8,287 nt of DNA from Methylocystaceae bacterium. GTDB lineage: Bacteria > Pseudomonadota > Alphaproteobacteria > Rhizobiales > Beijerinckiaceae. The notes under the pieces were generated by a model that searched no databases, was not told the origin of the DNA, and saw only the letters and a list, made by a program, of their open reading frames with translations. The stretch lies in NCBI GenBank assembly GCA_003152255.1, contig PLZT01000412.1, forward strand, positions 4,728 to 13,014, given 5' to 3'. The translations under genes and the position numbers were made by a program. Shown one piece after another: positions 1 to 6,410 of the stretch (positions are counted from its first letter, which is position 1; every line of letters starts with the position of its first letter).

Positions 1-25
1 AAATCAAGGCGCGGATTGGAATCGC

Positions 26-322
26 ATGAACTACATTCGTGTCCAATGGCTTCACGAGACCCCTGAGGCCCCGGTTTTGGCCGTCAGCGAACTCGATGAC
101 CATCGATGGGAGAGGCGCAAGGTCGAGGTGTTCGCGGATGGCTCGAAAGGCTATGCGACGAAGGGCGAGGAGCGCGGTGGAACGCGTCTGGGACTTGTCC
201 CGCTACCCCCTTTCGATGAAATCGCCGCCGATCCACAGTTCCTCCCCGAGGAAATTACCGAGGAGGAATTTGAAGCGGTCTGGCGAGCCCGGCTCGAAAC
301 CGGCGTGCCCGGACTCAATTGA
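26..322 (+). CDS. DUF6881 domain protein (immunity-like)
   Basis: A 98-residue acidic, soluble protein with no signal peptide or membrane segment. It opens with MNYIRVQWLHE, followed by PVLAVSELDDHRWERRKVEVFADG, which has the layout I recognise from DUF6881: an initial beta strand with a W-x-H motif, an S-E-x-D-D segment, then a strand with RKVE-F-DG and a C-terminal helix of the EEITEEEFEAVW type. It appears full length. Small acidic single-domain proteins of this sort often lie beside polymorphic toxins and are suspected immunity proteins; that role is inference. The start has no good Shine-Dalgarno sequence. The ATG at 26 overlaps a TGA at 27-29 that closes another open frame (ending I-K-A-R-I-G-I-A), so the gene may be translationally coupled to a gene cut off by the window. 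Its own frame is also open to the left edge, so a longer N-terminus cannot be excluded. Confidence 0.72.
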   Translation: MNYIRVQWLHETPEAPVLAVSELDDHRWERRKVEVFADGSKGYATKGEERGGTRLGLVPLPPFDEIAADPQFLPEEITEEEFEAVWRARLETGVPGLN

Positions 323-406
323 TCCGCTTGATTCTTTTGACGCGTTTTCTGAACCCGAAGCAGTAACCGCCAAGCTTGGAAACATTCTGTGTTGTTGGAG
401 AGAGCC

Positions 407-1813
407 TTGACGAAACAAGAAGATCCATCGATCACGGCGGCGCATCGGCGCCCGTTCGACGAGCGTTTCGGCGCGGGCAAGCAGCTCCGCGACGCGGTCT
501 CGCGCGAGAGTCTCGCGGAGTTCTCGGCCGGGGATCGCGATCCCATCGCCATTTTCGACGAGACCAACAAGGGCCGGCTGCCGAGCCTCATACCGATCCG
601 CCGACAGCGCATGTCGCAGTCGCCCTTCGCCTTTCTGCGCGGCGCCGCCGCTCTGATGGCCTTCGATCTCGCGGGACAACCGAGCCCCGGCATCAAGCTG
701 CAGGCCAGCGGCGACTGCCATTTGATGAATTTCGGCGCCTTTCTTTCGCCGGAAGGCAACGCGCTGTTCGACATCAACGATTTCGACGAGTCGCTGCCCG
801 ACGTCGATTTCACCGCCGATCTCAAGCGGCTCGCCGCTAGTTTCGCGGTGGCGGCGCTGGCGGCCGGCGACACCGACAAGACGGCGCGGCGCATCGCCAA
901 GAACGTGGCGCTGGCCTATCGCGAGCGCATGGCGAAACTTGGCCGCCTTTCGCCGCTGGAGGCCTGGCATTCGCGGATAAATCTGACGCAGGAAGGCGAC
1001 GGACTGTTCGACGGCGACCTCGCCAAGAAGCTTCGACTCGCCGCCGCGCAAAAACACGCCGACCGCCAGGAGGACGCCAATTTTCCCCATATCGCTCGCG
1101 ACGCCGCGACCGGCGCCTGGCGGATAAAGGACAATCCGCCACTGATCTATCATGTGCCGGACAAGGAAGACCCGTCCATTCACGTGGACATTCCGACGGT
1201 GTTCGCCGGCGTGGTGGACACTCTGGCGCCGGAGATCGCGACCCTGCTCGCCCGCTACAAACTGGCGGATTCGGCCTTCAAGGTGGTGGGCGTCGGCAGC
1301 GTCGGCACTTATTGCGCGATCGGACTGTTCGAAACGACGGACGGCGATCCGCTGTTCCTGCAGATCAAGGAGGCGCTCCCTTCCGCGCTCGAGCGCCTGC
1401 ATGTGAAGCCCTGGCTGGGCCAGCAGGGCGCGCGCGTCGTCTCCGGCCAGCGCATCATGCAGGCCGCGACCGATATGTTCCTGGGCTGGACGACCGATCC
1501 AGCTTCGGGCCGGCAGTTTTACGTGCGCCATCTGAAGAACCGCCGGCTCGGCTCGATCAGCGAATTGCTGGAGACGAAGGCGCTGCCGCAATATGCGACG
1601 CTGTGTGGACGCACGCTGGCGCGCGCCCACGCGCGCTCCGCCGACGCCGCGACGATTGGGGGCTACATGGGCCGCAACGAGGTCTTCGCGGATGTGATCG
1701 CCTCCTTCGCCATGCTCTACGCCGCGCAAAACAAAAAGGATTTCGCGGCCTTCGTGGCGGCGGAGGGCGAGACGGCGTCTCCCGGGCAGGCGCGGGCCGC
1801 GCGGCCCGCGTGA
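407..1813 (+). CDS. DUF2252 family protein
   Basis: A 468-residue cytoplasmic protein of uncharacterised family DUF2252, which, as I recall, is placed with the protein kinase/aminoglycoside phosphotransferase-like fold. The biochemical role is unknown. Visible family marks are RRQRMSQSPFAFLRGAA near residues 65-80, GDCHLMNFG at 102-110 (usually GDxHLxNFG), NDFDE at 124-128 and DLKRLAAS at 138-145. Later segments such as VVGVGSVGT, LFLQIKEA and the C-terminal YAAQNKKDFAAF also fit the family. I chose the TTG at 407 because GGAGAG at 397-402 sits just upstream; the same frame could start at a GTG at 389, but without a ribosome site. Between NDFDE and DLKRL, family members usually carry a PGP-x-x-W stretch; here it reads SLPDVDFTA. 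The gene is separated from its neighbours by 84 bp on the left and 177 bp on the right, so it is probably transcribed alone. A weak TTGACG (337-342) could be its -35 element. Confidence 0.88.
   Translation: MTKQEDPSITAAHRRPFDERFGAGKQLRDAVSRESLAEFSAGDRDPIAIFDETNKGRLPSLIPIRRQRMSQSPFAFLRGAAALMAFDLAGQPSPGIKLQASGDCHLMNFGAFLSPEGNALFDINDFDESLPDVDFTADLKRLAASFAVAALAAGDTDKTARRIAKNVALAYRERMAKLGRLSPLEAWHSRINLTQEGDGLFDGDLAKKLRLAAAQKHADRQEDANFPHIARDAATGAWRIKDNPPLIYHVPDKEDPSIHVDIPTVFAGVVDTLAPEIATLLARYKLADSAFKVVGVGSVGTYCAIGLFETTDGDPLFLQIKEALPSALERLHVKPWLGQQGARVVSGQRIMQAATDMFLGWTTDPASGRQFYVRHLKNRRLGSISELLETKALPQYATLCGRTLARAHARSADAATIGGYMGRNEVFADVIASFAMLYAAQNKKDFAAFVAAEGETASPGQARAARPA
1791..1810. repeat. 20-bp perfect palindrome at the end of the DUF2252 gene
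   Basis: A perfect self-complementary 20-mer made only of G and C ends one base before the TGA stop at 1811-1813. As RNA it would fold into an 8-bp stem with a GCGC loop. No T-run follows, so it is not a classical intrinsic terminator, but it could pause polymerase or protect the 3' end. GC-rich coding DNA throws up such palindromes by chance, so function is unproven. Confidence 0.55.
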
Positions 1814-1915
1814 CGGCGGCTCGCCCTCGGGCCCGCCCTTGGCCGGGCGTCGCCGCGAACGCCGGTTAGCGCGCGAAAACGCCTCTTCCTTTCGCATTGC
1901 GGCGCGACCGTCGTC

Positions 1916-1946
1916 TTGACATCGCTGCGTCTCCCGCGTCGACTAT
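1916..1946 (+). promoter_or_regulatory. possible sigma70 promoter of the envelope operon
   Basis: A consensus -35 hexamer TTGACA (1916-1921) is followed after 19 bases by GACTAT (1941-1946), which matches TATAAT only at the A2, A5 and T6 positions. It lies 45 bases before the start of the BON/OmpA gene, in the only sizeable gap before the four-gene series. The spacer is longer than ideal and the -10 is poor, so this is a candidate based mainly on the -35 and the position. Confidence 0.35.
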
Positions 1947-1990
1947 GGAGCAACGCATGGCCTGCGTGATTCTCTGGGGGAGGCGTGACG

Positions 1991-3709
1991 ATGCCGCGGC
2001 CGGGAAAATGGTGGATCGGATTGCCGATTCTCGCCGGGATTATTTATCTCGCCGGGGATTCGCTGACGCGGCGGATCGAGCTCGACCTCTCAAATCGCGC
2101 CGCCCAACTTCTCGCTGAGGAGAAAGGCGCGTTGGACGGCGCCGAGGTCGTCGCGAACGGGCGCGATATTGTTATTTCCGGGGTCGTGCTGTCGGCGCCA
2201 GGGCGCGACAAGGCGCTGCTCGCGATTGGCCAAATGGACGGCGCGCGCGCCGCGCTAGACCGTACGCGGCCCGTCGAAACCGTTCATCCCTTCGCTCTCA
2301 AGATGGAGCGCAAAGGCCTTCGCGTGACGTTGGAAGGCGATATTCCGCCGGGCGGGGAACGCGACAGGCTTCGCAAGGAGTTGATCGTTCAAGGTCTCGA
2401 GATTATCGACCATAGCCGTTACGCCGAGGGCGCGCCGGCGGTGTTCCCCGAACTCGCGGGGTTCGCGGCGCGGCGCCTCGCGGAAATGGACCCCGGCGTC
2501 GCGATGCTGAGCGACAATGCGCTTTCGCTGATGGGCGACGCGCTGCCCGAGATCGATCTGGAAAAACTGATCGCGGCGGCGAAATCGCCCCCCGAGGGCG
2601 CGCGGATCGAAAAGATGGAAATCTATCCGCCGCGCGTGTCGCCTTATGGGTGGAGCGCCGCGCGCAAGGGCGAGATGATCGCGCTGGAGGGCTTTGTTCC
2701 CAGCGGCGAAGCGCGCGCGCATGTCATCGAGAAGGCCGGGGCGATCGCGGCGGGCGCCGCGGTGAGCGACGCGATGCGGATCGGCTCCGGCGCTCCCTCG
2801 GGAGATTTTCTCGGCGCCGTCGACGTCGCGCTGGCCGAGCTTGGCAAATTGGCGAGCGGCAAGGTCGCGCTGAGCGACTCCGGCCTCAGCGTCGAAGGCG
2901 CCGGTAGGGCGAATGTGCTCGCCGCGATGATCGAGGAGGACGCAAAGGCGACTTTGCCGCGCGGATTCTCGTTGACGAAGATCGAGGTCGCCGACGGTCT
3001 GGCGTCGCCCTATGTTTTCGCCGCGACGCTCAAGGACGGAACGCTGAAGCTGACGGGTTATGTCCCCGACGCCGCCGCGCGTGACGAGATTCGCGCGGTC
3101 GCGAAAAAGGGCGCGCCGGGCGCCGCGGTGACCGACGAACTCAAACTCGCCGGCGGCGCGCCGAAGGATTTCGCGCGGGCGGTCGCCGCCGCCTTGCCGG
3201 CATTGGAGCGCCTTTCCAGCGGAGTGCTGACCTTTTCGGACAATGGGGTCGCGCTCAAGGGCGAGGCGCCCTTCGCGGGCGCGGCGGCGGACATTGGGCC
3301 TCGTCTGGCGAGCGCCCTGCCCCAAGGCTTCGCCTCCGCGGCCCAACTGACCGCGCGCGATCCCGGCCCGCCGCTGGACGCCGCCGAGTTGCAAAAGGCC
3401 ATTAACGACGCGCTGGCCAAAACACCGCTGCTGTTCGAGGGTCCGGACGCGACGCTCTCCGACTCCGCGACGCCGGCGCTCGACGCGCTCGCGGCGCTGC
3501 TGCCGCGCGGTCGCGGCGCGCATTTTGAGATTATCGGTTATGTCGGCGGCCCCGGCATAGAGGAAGTCAACCGCGGCCTCGCCAAGCAAAGGGCGCGGGC
3601 GGTGATCGACCGGCTGACGGCATTTGGCGTCGATCCCGCCAACCTCGCGCCGGTCGGCGTCGCCGGACAAGCGCAAGGCGGCGCCGCGATCGAGGTCGTG
3701 GCGAAATGA
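1991..3709 (+). CDS. membrane-anchored periplasmic protein with BON-like modules and OmpA-like C-terminus
   Basis: A 572-residue protein. Residues 6-22 form one hydrophobic segment after a basic start, with no clear cleavage site, so it is probably anchored in the inner membrane with the rest in the periplasm. Residues 25-98 look like a first BON-type alpha/beta unit. Then come three tandem modules starting near 99, 217 and 339, about 120 residues each. They share the pattern [HS]P[FY]..., LxGxxP, a GAPxxF segment and a LSDxGLxxxG strand. Residues 465-572 resemble the OmpA peptidoglycan-binding domain (GYVGGPG, then VNRGLAKQRARAVIDRL), but the ligand-binding Asp is Gly519 while Arg534 is kept. 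The start is the ATG at 1991 because GGGGGAGG (1976-1983) is 7 bases upstream; a GTG at 1985 lies too close to it. First gene of the series; the next begins 52 bp after its stop. The architecture recalls mycobacterial ArfA/OmpATb (BON plus OmpA), with no claim of orthology. Exact role unknown. Confidence 0.8.
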   Translation: MPRPGKWWIGLPILAGIIYLAGDSLTRRIELDLSNRAAQLLAEEKGALDGAEVVANGRDIVISGVVLSAPGRDKALLAIGQMDGARAALDRTRPVETVHPFALKMERKGLRVTLEGDIPPGGERDRLRKELIVQGLEIIDHSRYAEGAPAVFPELAGFAARRLAEMDPGVAMLSDNALSLMGDALPEIDLEKLIAAAKSPPEGARIEKMEIYPPRVSPYGWSAARKGEMIALEGFVPSGEARAHVIEKAGAIAAGAAVSDAMRIGSGAPSGDFLGAVDVALAELGKLASGKVALSDSGLSVEGAGRANVLAAMIEEDAKATLPRGFSLTKIEVADGLASPYVFAATLKDGTLKLTGYVPDAAARDEIRAVAKKGAPGAAVTDELKLAGGAPKDFARAVAAALPALERLSSGVLTFSDNGVALKGEAPFAGAAADIGPRLASALPQGFASAAQLTARDPGPPLDAAELQKAINDALAKTPLLFEGPDATLSDSATPALDALAALLPRGRGAHFEIIGYVGGPGIEEVNRGLAKQRARAVIDRLTAFGVDPANLAPVGVAGQAQGGAAIEVVAK

Positions 3710-3761
3710 GCGCCGCTTCGAAACAAGCCTGCTCGAAATGCGCGCGAGATGGAGACGGCCA

Positions 3762-4484
3762 ATGCTTTACGTGCTGACTCTCGGCTGGGTTTGGTTCGCC
3801 GCCGCCGGCGCGCTGGGGCTCCTGGTGGGCTTCGCGACCGCGACGCGGGGACGGGGCGGAGAATTCTCCGGCTGGGGGGTGATCCTGGCGGCGTTCGGCG
3901 TGCTGGCCGGCGGCTTCGCCGGCGCGGAGCTTGGGCTGGTTCCCGACCGCGCCGGGCTGCGACTGGAGATCGGCCTGTTGGCCGCGCTGGCTTATTTCAT
4001 CGGCCTGTCGATTGGCGGCGGCGCCAAAAGCCTTGCGGCGGCGCCAGCGGCCGCGCCGATGAAGCCGACGCCGGTGGTCGTGCGGGGACGCCCACGCGAC
4101 GAGGAGCCCCCCGCCCCCAAATCCGCCACCCCCAACGCCCCCGCCCCCGAGCCGCCGCCCGCCAAGAGCGAGACCGCCGCCGCGCGGGAATCGGCGGCGA
4201 AGGCGTCGCCCGCGAAAAAGCACTTTCCCGGTCAGCCTCCCGAAAGCCTCGCGGCGCCGCACGGCGGTTCGCCCGACGATTTGACGAGGATCAAGGGCAT
4301 TGGACCCAAAAGCGTCGAGAAGCTGCATGCGCTCGGCGTGTTTCACTTCGATCAGATCGCCGCCTGGAACATCGACAACGCGCGCTGGATTGGCGCGGCG
4401 CTCGCCGTTCCCGGCCGGGTCGAGCGCGGAAAATGGATTCAGCAGGCGCGCGAGCTTGTCGCCGCCAGGGAGTCGTCGCGATGA
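3762..4484 (+). CDS. inner-membrane protein with C-terminal helix-hairpin-helix domain
   Basis: A 240-residue protein with three predicted membrane segments (about 3-25, 38-58 and 68-87), a Pro/Ala-rich, charged linker (about 95-170), and a compact C-terminal domain from Asp172 to the end. That domain begins DDLTRIKGIGPKSVEKLHAL, the hairpin signature G-I-G-P, and continues with FHFDQIAAWN and a GR-ER-W-IQQAREL end. The same domain type is found at the C-termini of alphaproteobacterial NuoE and ribosomal protein L21; helix-hairpin-helix units often bind nucleic acid without sequence preference, but this branch may serve protein contacts. The frame is open from 3624, yet the ATG at 3762 is chosen because GGAGA (3751-3755) precedes it by 6 bases and the membrane segment starts there; an ATG at 3738 lacks a ribosome site. 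Its TGA overlaps the ATG of the pentapeptide gene. Function unknown. Confidence 0.8.
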   Translation: MLYVLTLGWVWFAAAGALGLLVGFATATRGRGGEFSGWGVILAAFGVLAGGFAGAELGLVPDRAGLRLEIGLLAALAYFIGLSIGGGAKSLAAAPAAAPMKPTPVVVRGRPRDEEPPAPKSATPNAPAPEPPPAKSETAAARESAAKASPAKKHFPGQPPESLAAPHGGSPDDLTRIKGIGPKSVEKLHALGVFHFDQIAAWNIDNARWIGAALAVPGRVERGKWIQQARELVAARESSR

Positions 4485-5278
4485 AGCGCTTGTACCCGAA
4501 AGGCGCCGCCGCGCTGGCGCTGGCCTTCGCCCTCGCGCTCTTTGCGCCGGCCGCCGCGCAAGACATGCTGCGCGGCGTCGATCTGACCCTGCCGGCCTAT
4601 TCGCGCTCGGACTACAGCCGCGAGGAGATCGTGGCGCTGCTGAAGGCGCAAAAGCCGGACGCCCCGCTCGATCTTTCCGGCAAGAGCCTCAACGGCGCCG
4701 ATCTCTCCGGGCTCGACTTCAGCCATGTGAATTTGCGCGCCGCGCGGCTGGTCAAGACGCGGCTCTCCGGCGCGAAGCTGGACGGCGCCATTCTCGATCA
4801 GGCCTGGATGCTCGAAGCGGATCTGACCGGCGCCTCGCTGGTCGGCGCGCATTTGTTCTCCGCGCAATTGCAGCGCGCGCGCGCCGACGGCGCCGATTTT
4901 TCGCGCGCGCGGATCGCCGGCGATCTCACGGGCGCCAGCCTGCGCGGCGCGAAATTCCGCGAGGCCAATATGGCGGCCGACATGAAAAACCAGTCGATGG
5001 GCCTGATGCGCGCCGTGCTCGCCTCGGCGATCGCCGAAGGCGCCGACTTCACCGCCGCCGATCTGATGAGCGCCGATCTGCGCTATCTGCACGCCGCCGG
5101 CGCGGATTTTTCCGGCGCCAGCATGCAGGGAGCCGACGCCGCCGGCGCCGATTTCACCGGCGCCAAATGGGACGGCGCCAAGGTTTCGGGGCTCGATCTC
5201 GACTCGGCGCGCATCGACGACGATGCGGTGGCGCTGCTCAAGGAAGCCAAAGGGCTCGGCCCCGCGCGCGCCAAATGA
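4481..5278 (+). CDS. secreted pentapeptide-repeat protein
   Basis: A 265-residue protein with a clear Sec signal peptide: KR at residues 2-3, a long Ala/Leu core, and an Ala-x-Ala cleavage site after Ala26 (mature start QDML). Residues about 63-164 and 188-246 consist of A(D/N)LxG-type quintets such as GADLSG, GASLVG and GADFTG, which fold as a right-handed square beta-helix. The two blocks are divided by a non-repeat, Met-rich insert at about 165-187 (MKNQSMGLMRAVLASAIAEG), likely a helical break. One quintet near residue 147 is a residue short. The protein is probably periplasmic; pentapeptide helices act as scaffolds or binding surfaces, and no catalytic residue is evident. Start: ATG at 4481 with GGGAG at 4468-4472, overlapping the previous stop by 4 bases (ATGA). 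Its own TGA overlaps the sugar kinase start in the same way. Partner unknown. Confidence 0.9.
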   Translation: MKRLYPKGAAALALAFALALFAPAAAQDMLRGVDLTLPAYSRSDYSREEIVALLKAQKPDAPLDLSGKSLNGADLSGLDFSHVNLRAARLVKTRLSGAKLDGAILDQAWMLEADLTGASLVGAHLFSAQLQRARADGADFSRARIAGDLTGASLRGAKFREANMAADMKNQSMGLMRAVLASAIAEGADFTAADLMSADLRYLHAAGADFSGASMQGADAAGADFTGAKWDGAKVSGLDLDSARIDDDAVALLKEAKGLGPARAK

Positions 5279-6204
5279 CGCCGGGCGCCATCCGCATCGG
5301 CGTCGACCTTGGCGGAACCAAGATCGAAGCGATCGCGCTCGGCGCCGACGGCAAGGTTCTGGCGAGCCGCCGCGTGGCGACTCCCGCCCATGATTATGCG
5401 GCGATCGCGCGCGCCGTCGCCGATCTCGCGCGCGCGCTTGAAAGCGAAACCGGGGGCCGCGCCAGCGTCGGGATCGGCATGCCCGGCGCGATCTCGCCCA
5501 AGACCGGCCTCGTCAAAAACTCCAACACCGTGGCGCTCAACGGCCGCCCGTTCGACCGCGACATAGCCGCGGCGCTGGGAAGGCCCGCGCGGATCGAGAA
5601 CGACGCCAATTGCTTCGCGCTATCGGAAGCCGTGGACGGCGCCGGCGCCGGCGCGCGCGTGGTGTTCGGCGTCATACTCGGCACGGGCGTCGGCGGCGGG
5701 CTCGTCGCGGGCGGCGCGCTGATGTCCGGACGCAACGGAATCGCCGGCGAATGGGGCCATAATCCGCTGCCGCTGATGCGCGAAGGCGAATATCCGGGCC
5801 GCCGTTGCTATTGCGGCCACGATGGCTGCATCGAAACATTTTTGTGCGGCGGCGGACTCTCGCGCGAGTTTTACGCACGGGCTGGCGTGTCGCTGAAGGG
5901 CGAAGAGATCGCCGCGCGGGCGGACGCCGGCGACGCCAACGCGCTCGCAAGCCTCGACGCCTATCGCGATCGGCTGGCGCGGGCTCTGGCAAGCGTCGTC
6001 AACATCGTCGATCCCGACGTGATCGTCCTCGGCGGCGGCCTCTCGAACATCGCGCGGCTGTATGACGGGCTGGAGCGGCTGGTCGAGCACTACGCCTTTT
6101 CGGACGCGCTGGAGACGAGGGTCTTGCGCAACGTCCACGGCGCCAGCGGCGGCGTGCGCGGCGCGGCGTGGCTGTGGGACGGGGTGCGTGGGGAGGGGGA
6201 GTAA
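5275..6204 (+). CDS. mak: ROK-family sugar kinase, probable fructokinase (Mak-like)
   Basis: A 309-residue cytoplasmic kinase that uses ATP to phosphorylate a free hexose at C6, most likely fructose; N-acetylglucosamine or glucose are alternatives. Visible marks are the phosphate-binding DLGGTK (11-16), IGMPGAISPKTG, NSNTVALNGRPFD, catalytic Asp110 in ENDANC, GVILGTGVGGG, GEWGHNPLP with zinc-ligand His162, and the zinc motif CYCGHDGC with Cys178, Cys180 and Cys185, followed by IETF. VNIVDPDVIVLGGGLSN and GVRGAAWLW close the fold. Length and order match E. coli Mak (YajF) closely, including the VSEAVDGA-like and GHNPLP segments, so fructokinase is favoured over NagK. The ATG at 5275 overlaps the pentapeptide stop by 4 bases and has no strong Shine-Dalgarno of its own, which points to translational coupling. 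It is the last gene of the unit, and an odd partner for three envelope genes. Confidence 0.92.
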   Translation: MTPGAIRIGVDLGGTKIEAIALGADGKVLASRRVATPAHDYAAIARAVADLARALESETGGRASVGIGMPGAISPKTGLVKNSNTVALNGRPFDRDIAAALGRPARIENDANCFALSEAVDGAGAGARVVFGVILGTGVGGGLVAGGALMSGRNGIAGEWGHNPLPLMREGEYPGRRCYCGHDGCIETFLCGGGLSREFYARAGVSLKGEEIAARADAGDANALASLDAYRDRLARALASVVNIVDPDVIVLGGGLSNIARLYDGLERLVEHYAFSDALETRVLRNVHGASGGVRGAAWLWDGVRGEGE

Positions 6205-6213
6205 GGCTTGATG

Positions 6214-6237
6214 GCGCCAGTATGAAACACTTGGCGC
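6214..6237 (+). terminator. weak stem-loop after the sugar kinase gene
   Basis: GCGCCAG (6214-6220) can pair with TTGGCGC (6231-6237), six Watson-Crick pairs plus one G-U, around a 10-base loop. It begins 10 bases after the stop codon of the four-gene series. There is no T-run after it, so intrinsic termination is doubtful; it may need Rho or only protect the 3' end. Confidence 0.3.
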
Positions 6238-6313
6238 TCGTTGCACAACCCTCCCGCCGTGCCCCAGCCGCTCTCGCCGCTTGAAGTCCACCGTCGCGGC
6301 GCTAGTTGCACAA
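6233..6313. repeat. pair of 16-bp direct repeats, 65 bp apart
   Basis: GGCGCTCGTTGCACAA (6233-6248) and GGCGCTAGTTGCACAA (6298-6313) differ at one base. They flank otherwise unremarkable non-coding DNA between the sugar kinase and the small membrane protein gene. They could be paired binding sites for a regulator or the footprint of a lost insertion; nothing else in the window shares the motif that I noticed. Confidence 0.6.
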
Positions 6314-6373
6314 GCCAATGCCGGCGCCTTGACGCGCCAGGCTCTCCTTTCAGTCGTGTCTAATCGTCCGACA

Positions 6374-6410
6374 GGAGGCGCCGCGTCCGCGGCGCGAAAA
6401 TAAAGGGAAA
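6374..6410 (+). promoter_or_regulatory. 5' leader hairpin with two Shine-Dalgarno-like runs
   Basis: A strong GGAGG (6374-6378) touches the base of a 7-bp all-GC stem, GCGCCGC (6378-6384) with GCGGCGC (6389-6395) around a GTCC loop. An AT-rich stretch then holds a second ribosome site AAGGGAAA (6403-6410) in the right place for the ATG at 6415. The second site is the one likely used; the hairpin before it may keep the leader compact or gate an upstream site. Confidence 0.45.

Noticed and set aside
1821..1852. GC-rich stem after the DUF2252 gene as terminator
   Set aside because: Only about 5 bp of good pairing and no T-run; too weak to call.
203..1897. Long antisense open frame of 564 residues over the DUF2252 gene
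   Set aside because: Its translation is Arg-rich low-complexity sequence without domains, as expected for the mirror frame of a GC-biased gene; the + strand frame has clear family motifs.
2255..3676. Antisense open frame of 473 residues over the BON/OmpA gene
   Set aside because: Arg/Gly-rich shadow frame caused by third-position GC bias; no recognisable domain or ribosome site.
3749..4480. Upstream extension of the pentapeptide frame through the helix-hairpin-helix gene
   Set aside because: The frame is open but the translation is Arg/Gly-rich noise; a signal peptide and a ribosome site set the true start at 4481.
4300..5274. Upstream extension of the sugar kinase frame
   Set aside because: The extra residues are Arg-rich shadow sequence; DLGGTK is expected close to the N-terminus, which fits the ATG at 5275.
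6329..6364. TTGACG with TCTAAT as a promoter for the small membrane gene
   Set aside because: The hexamers are good but the spacer is 24 bases, too long for sigma70.
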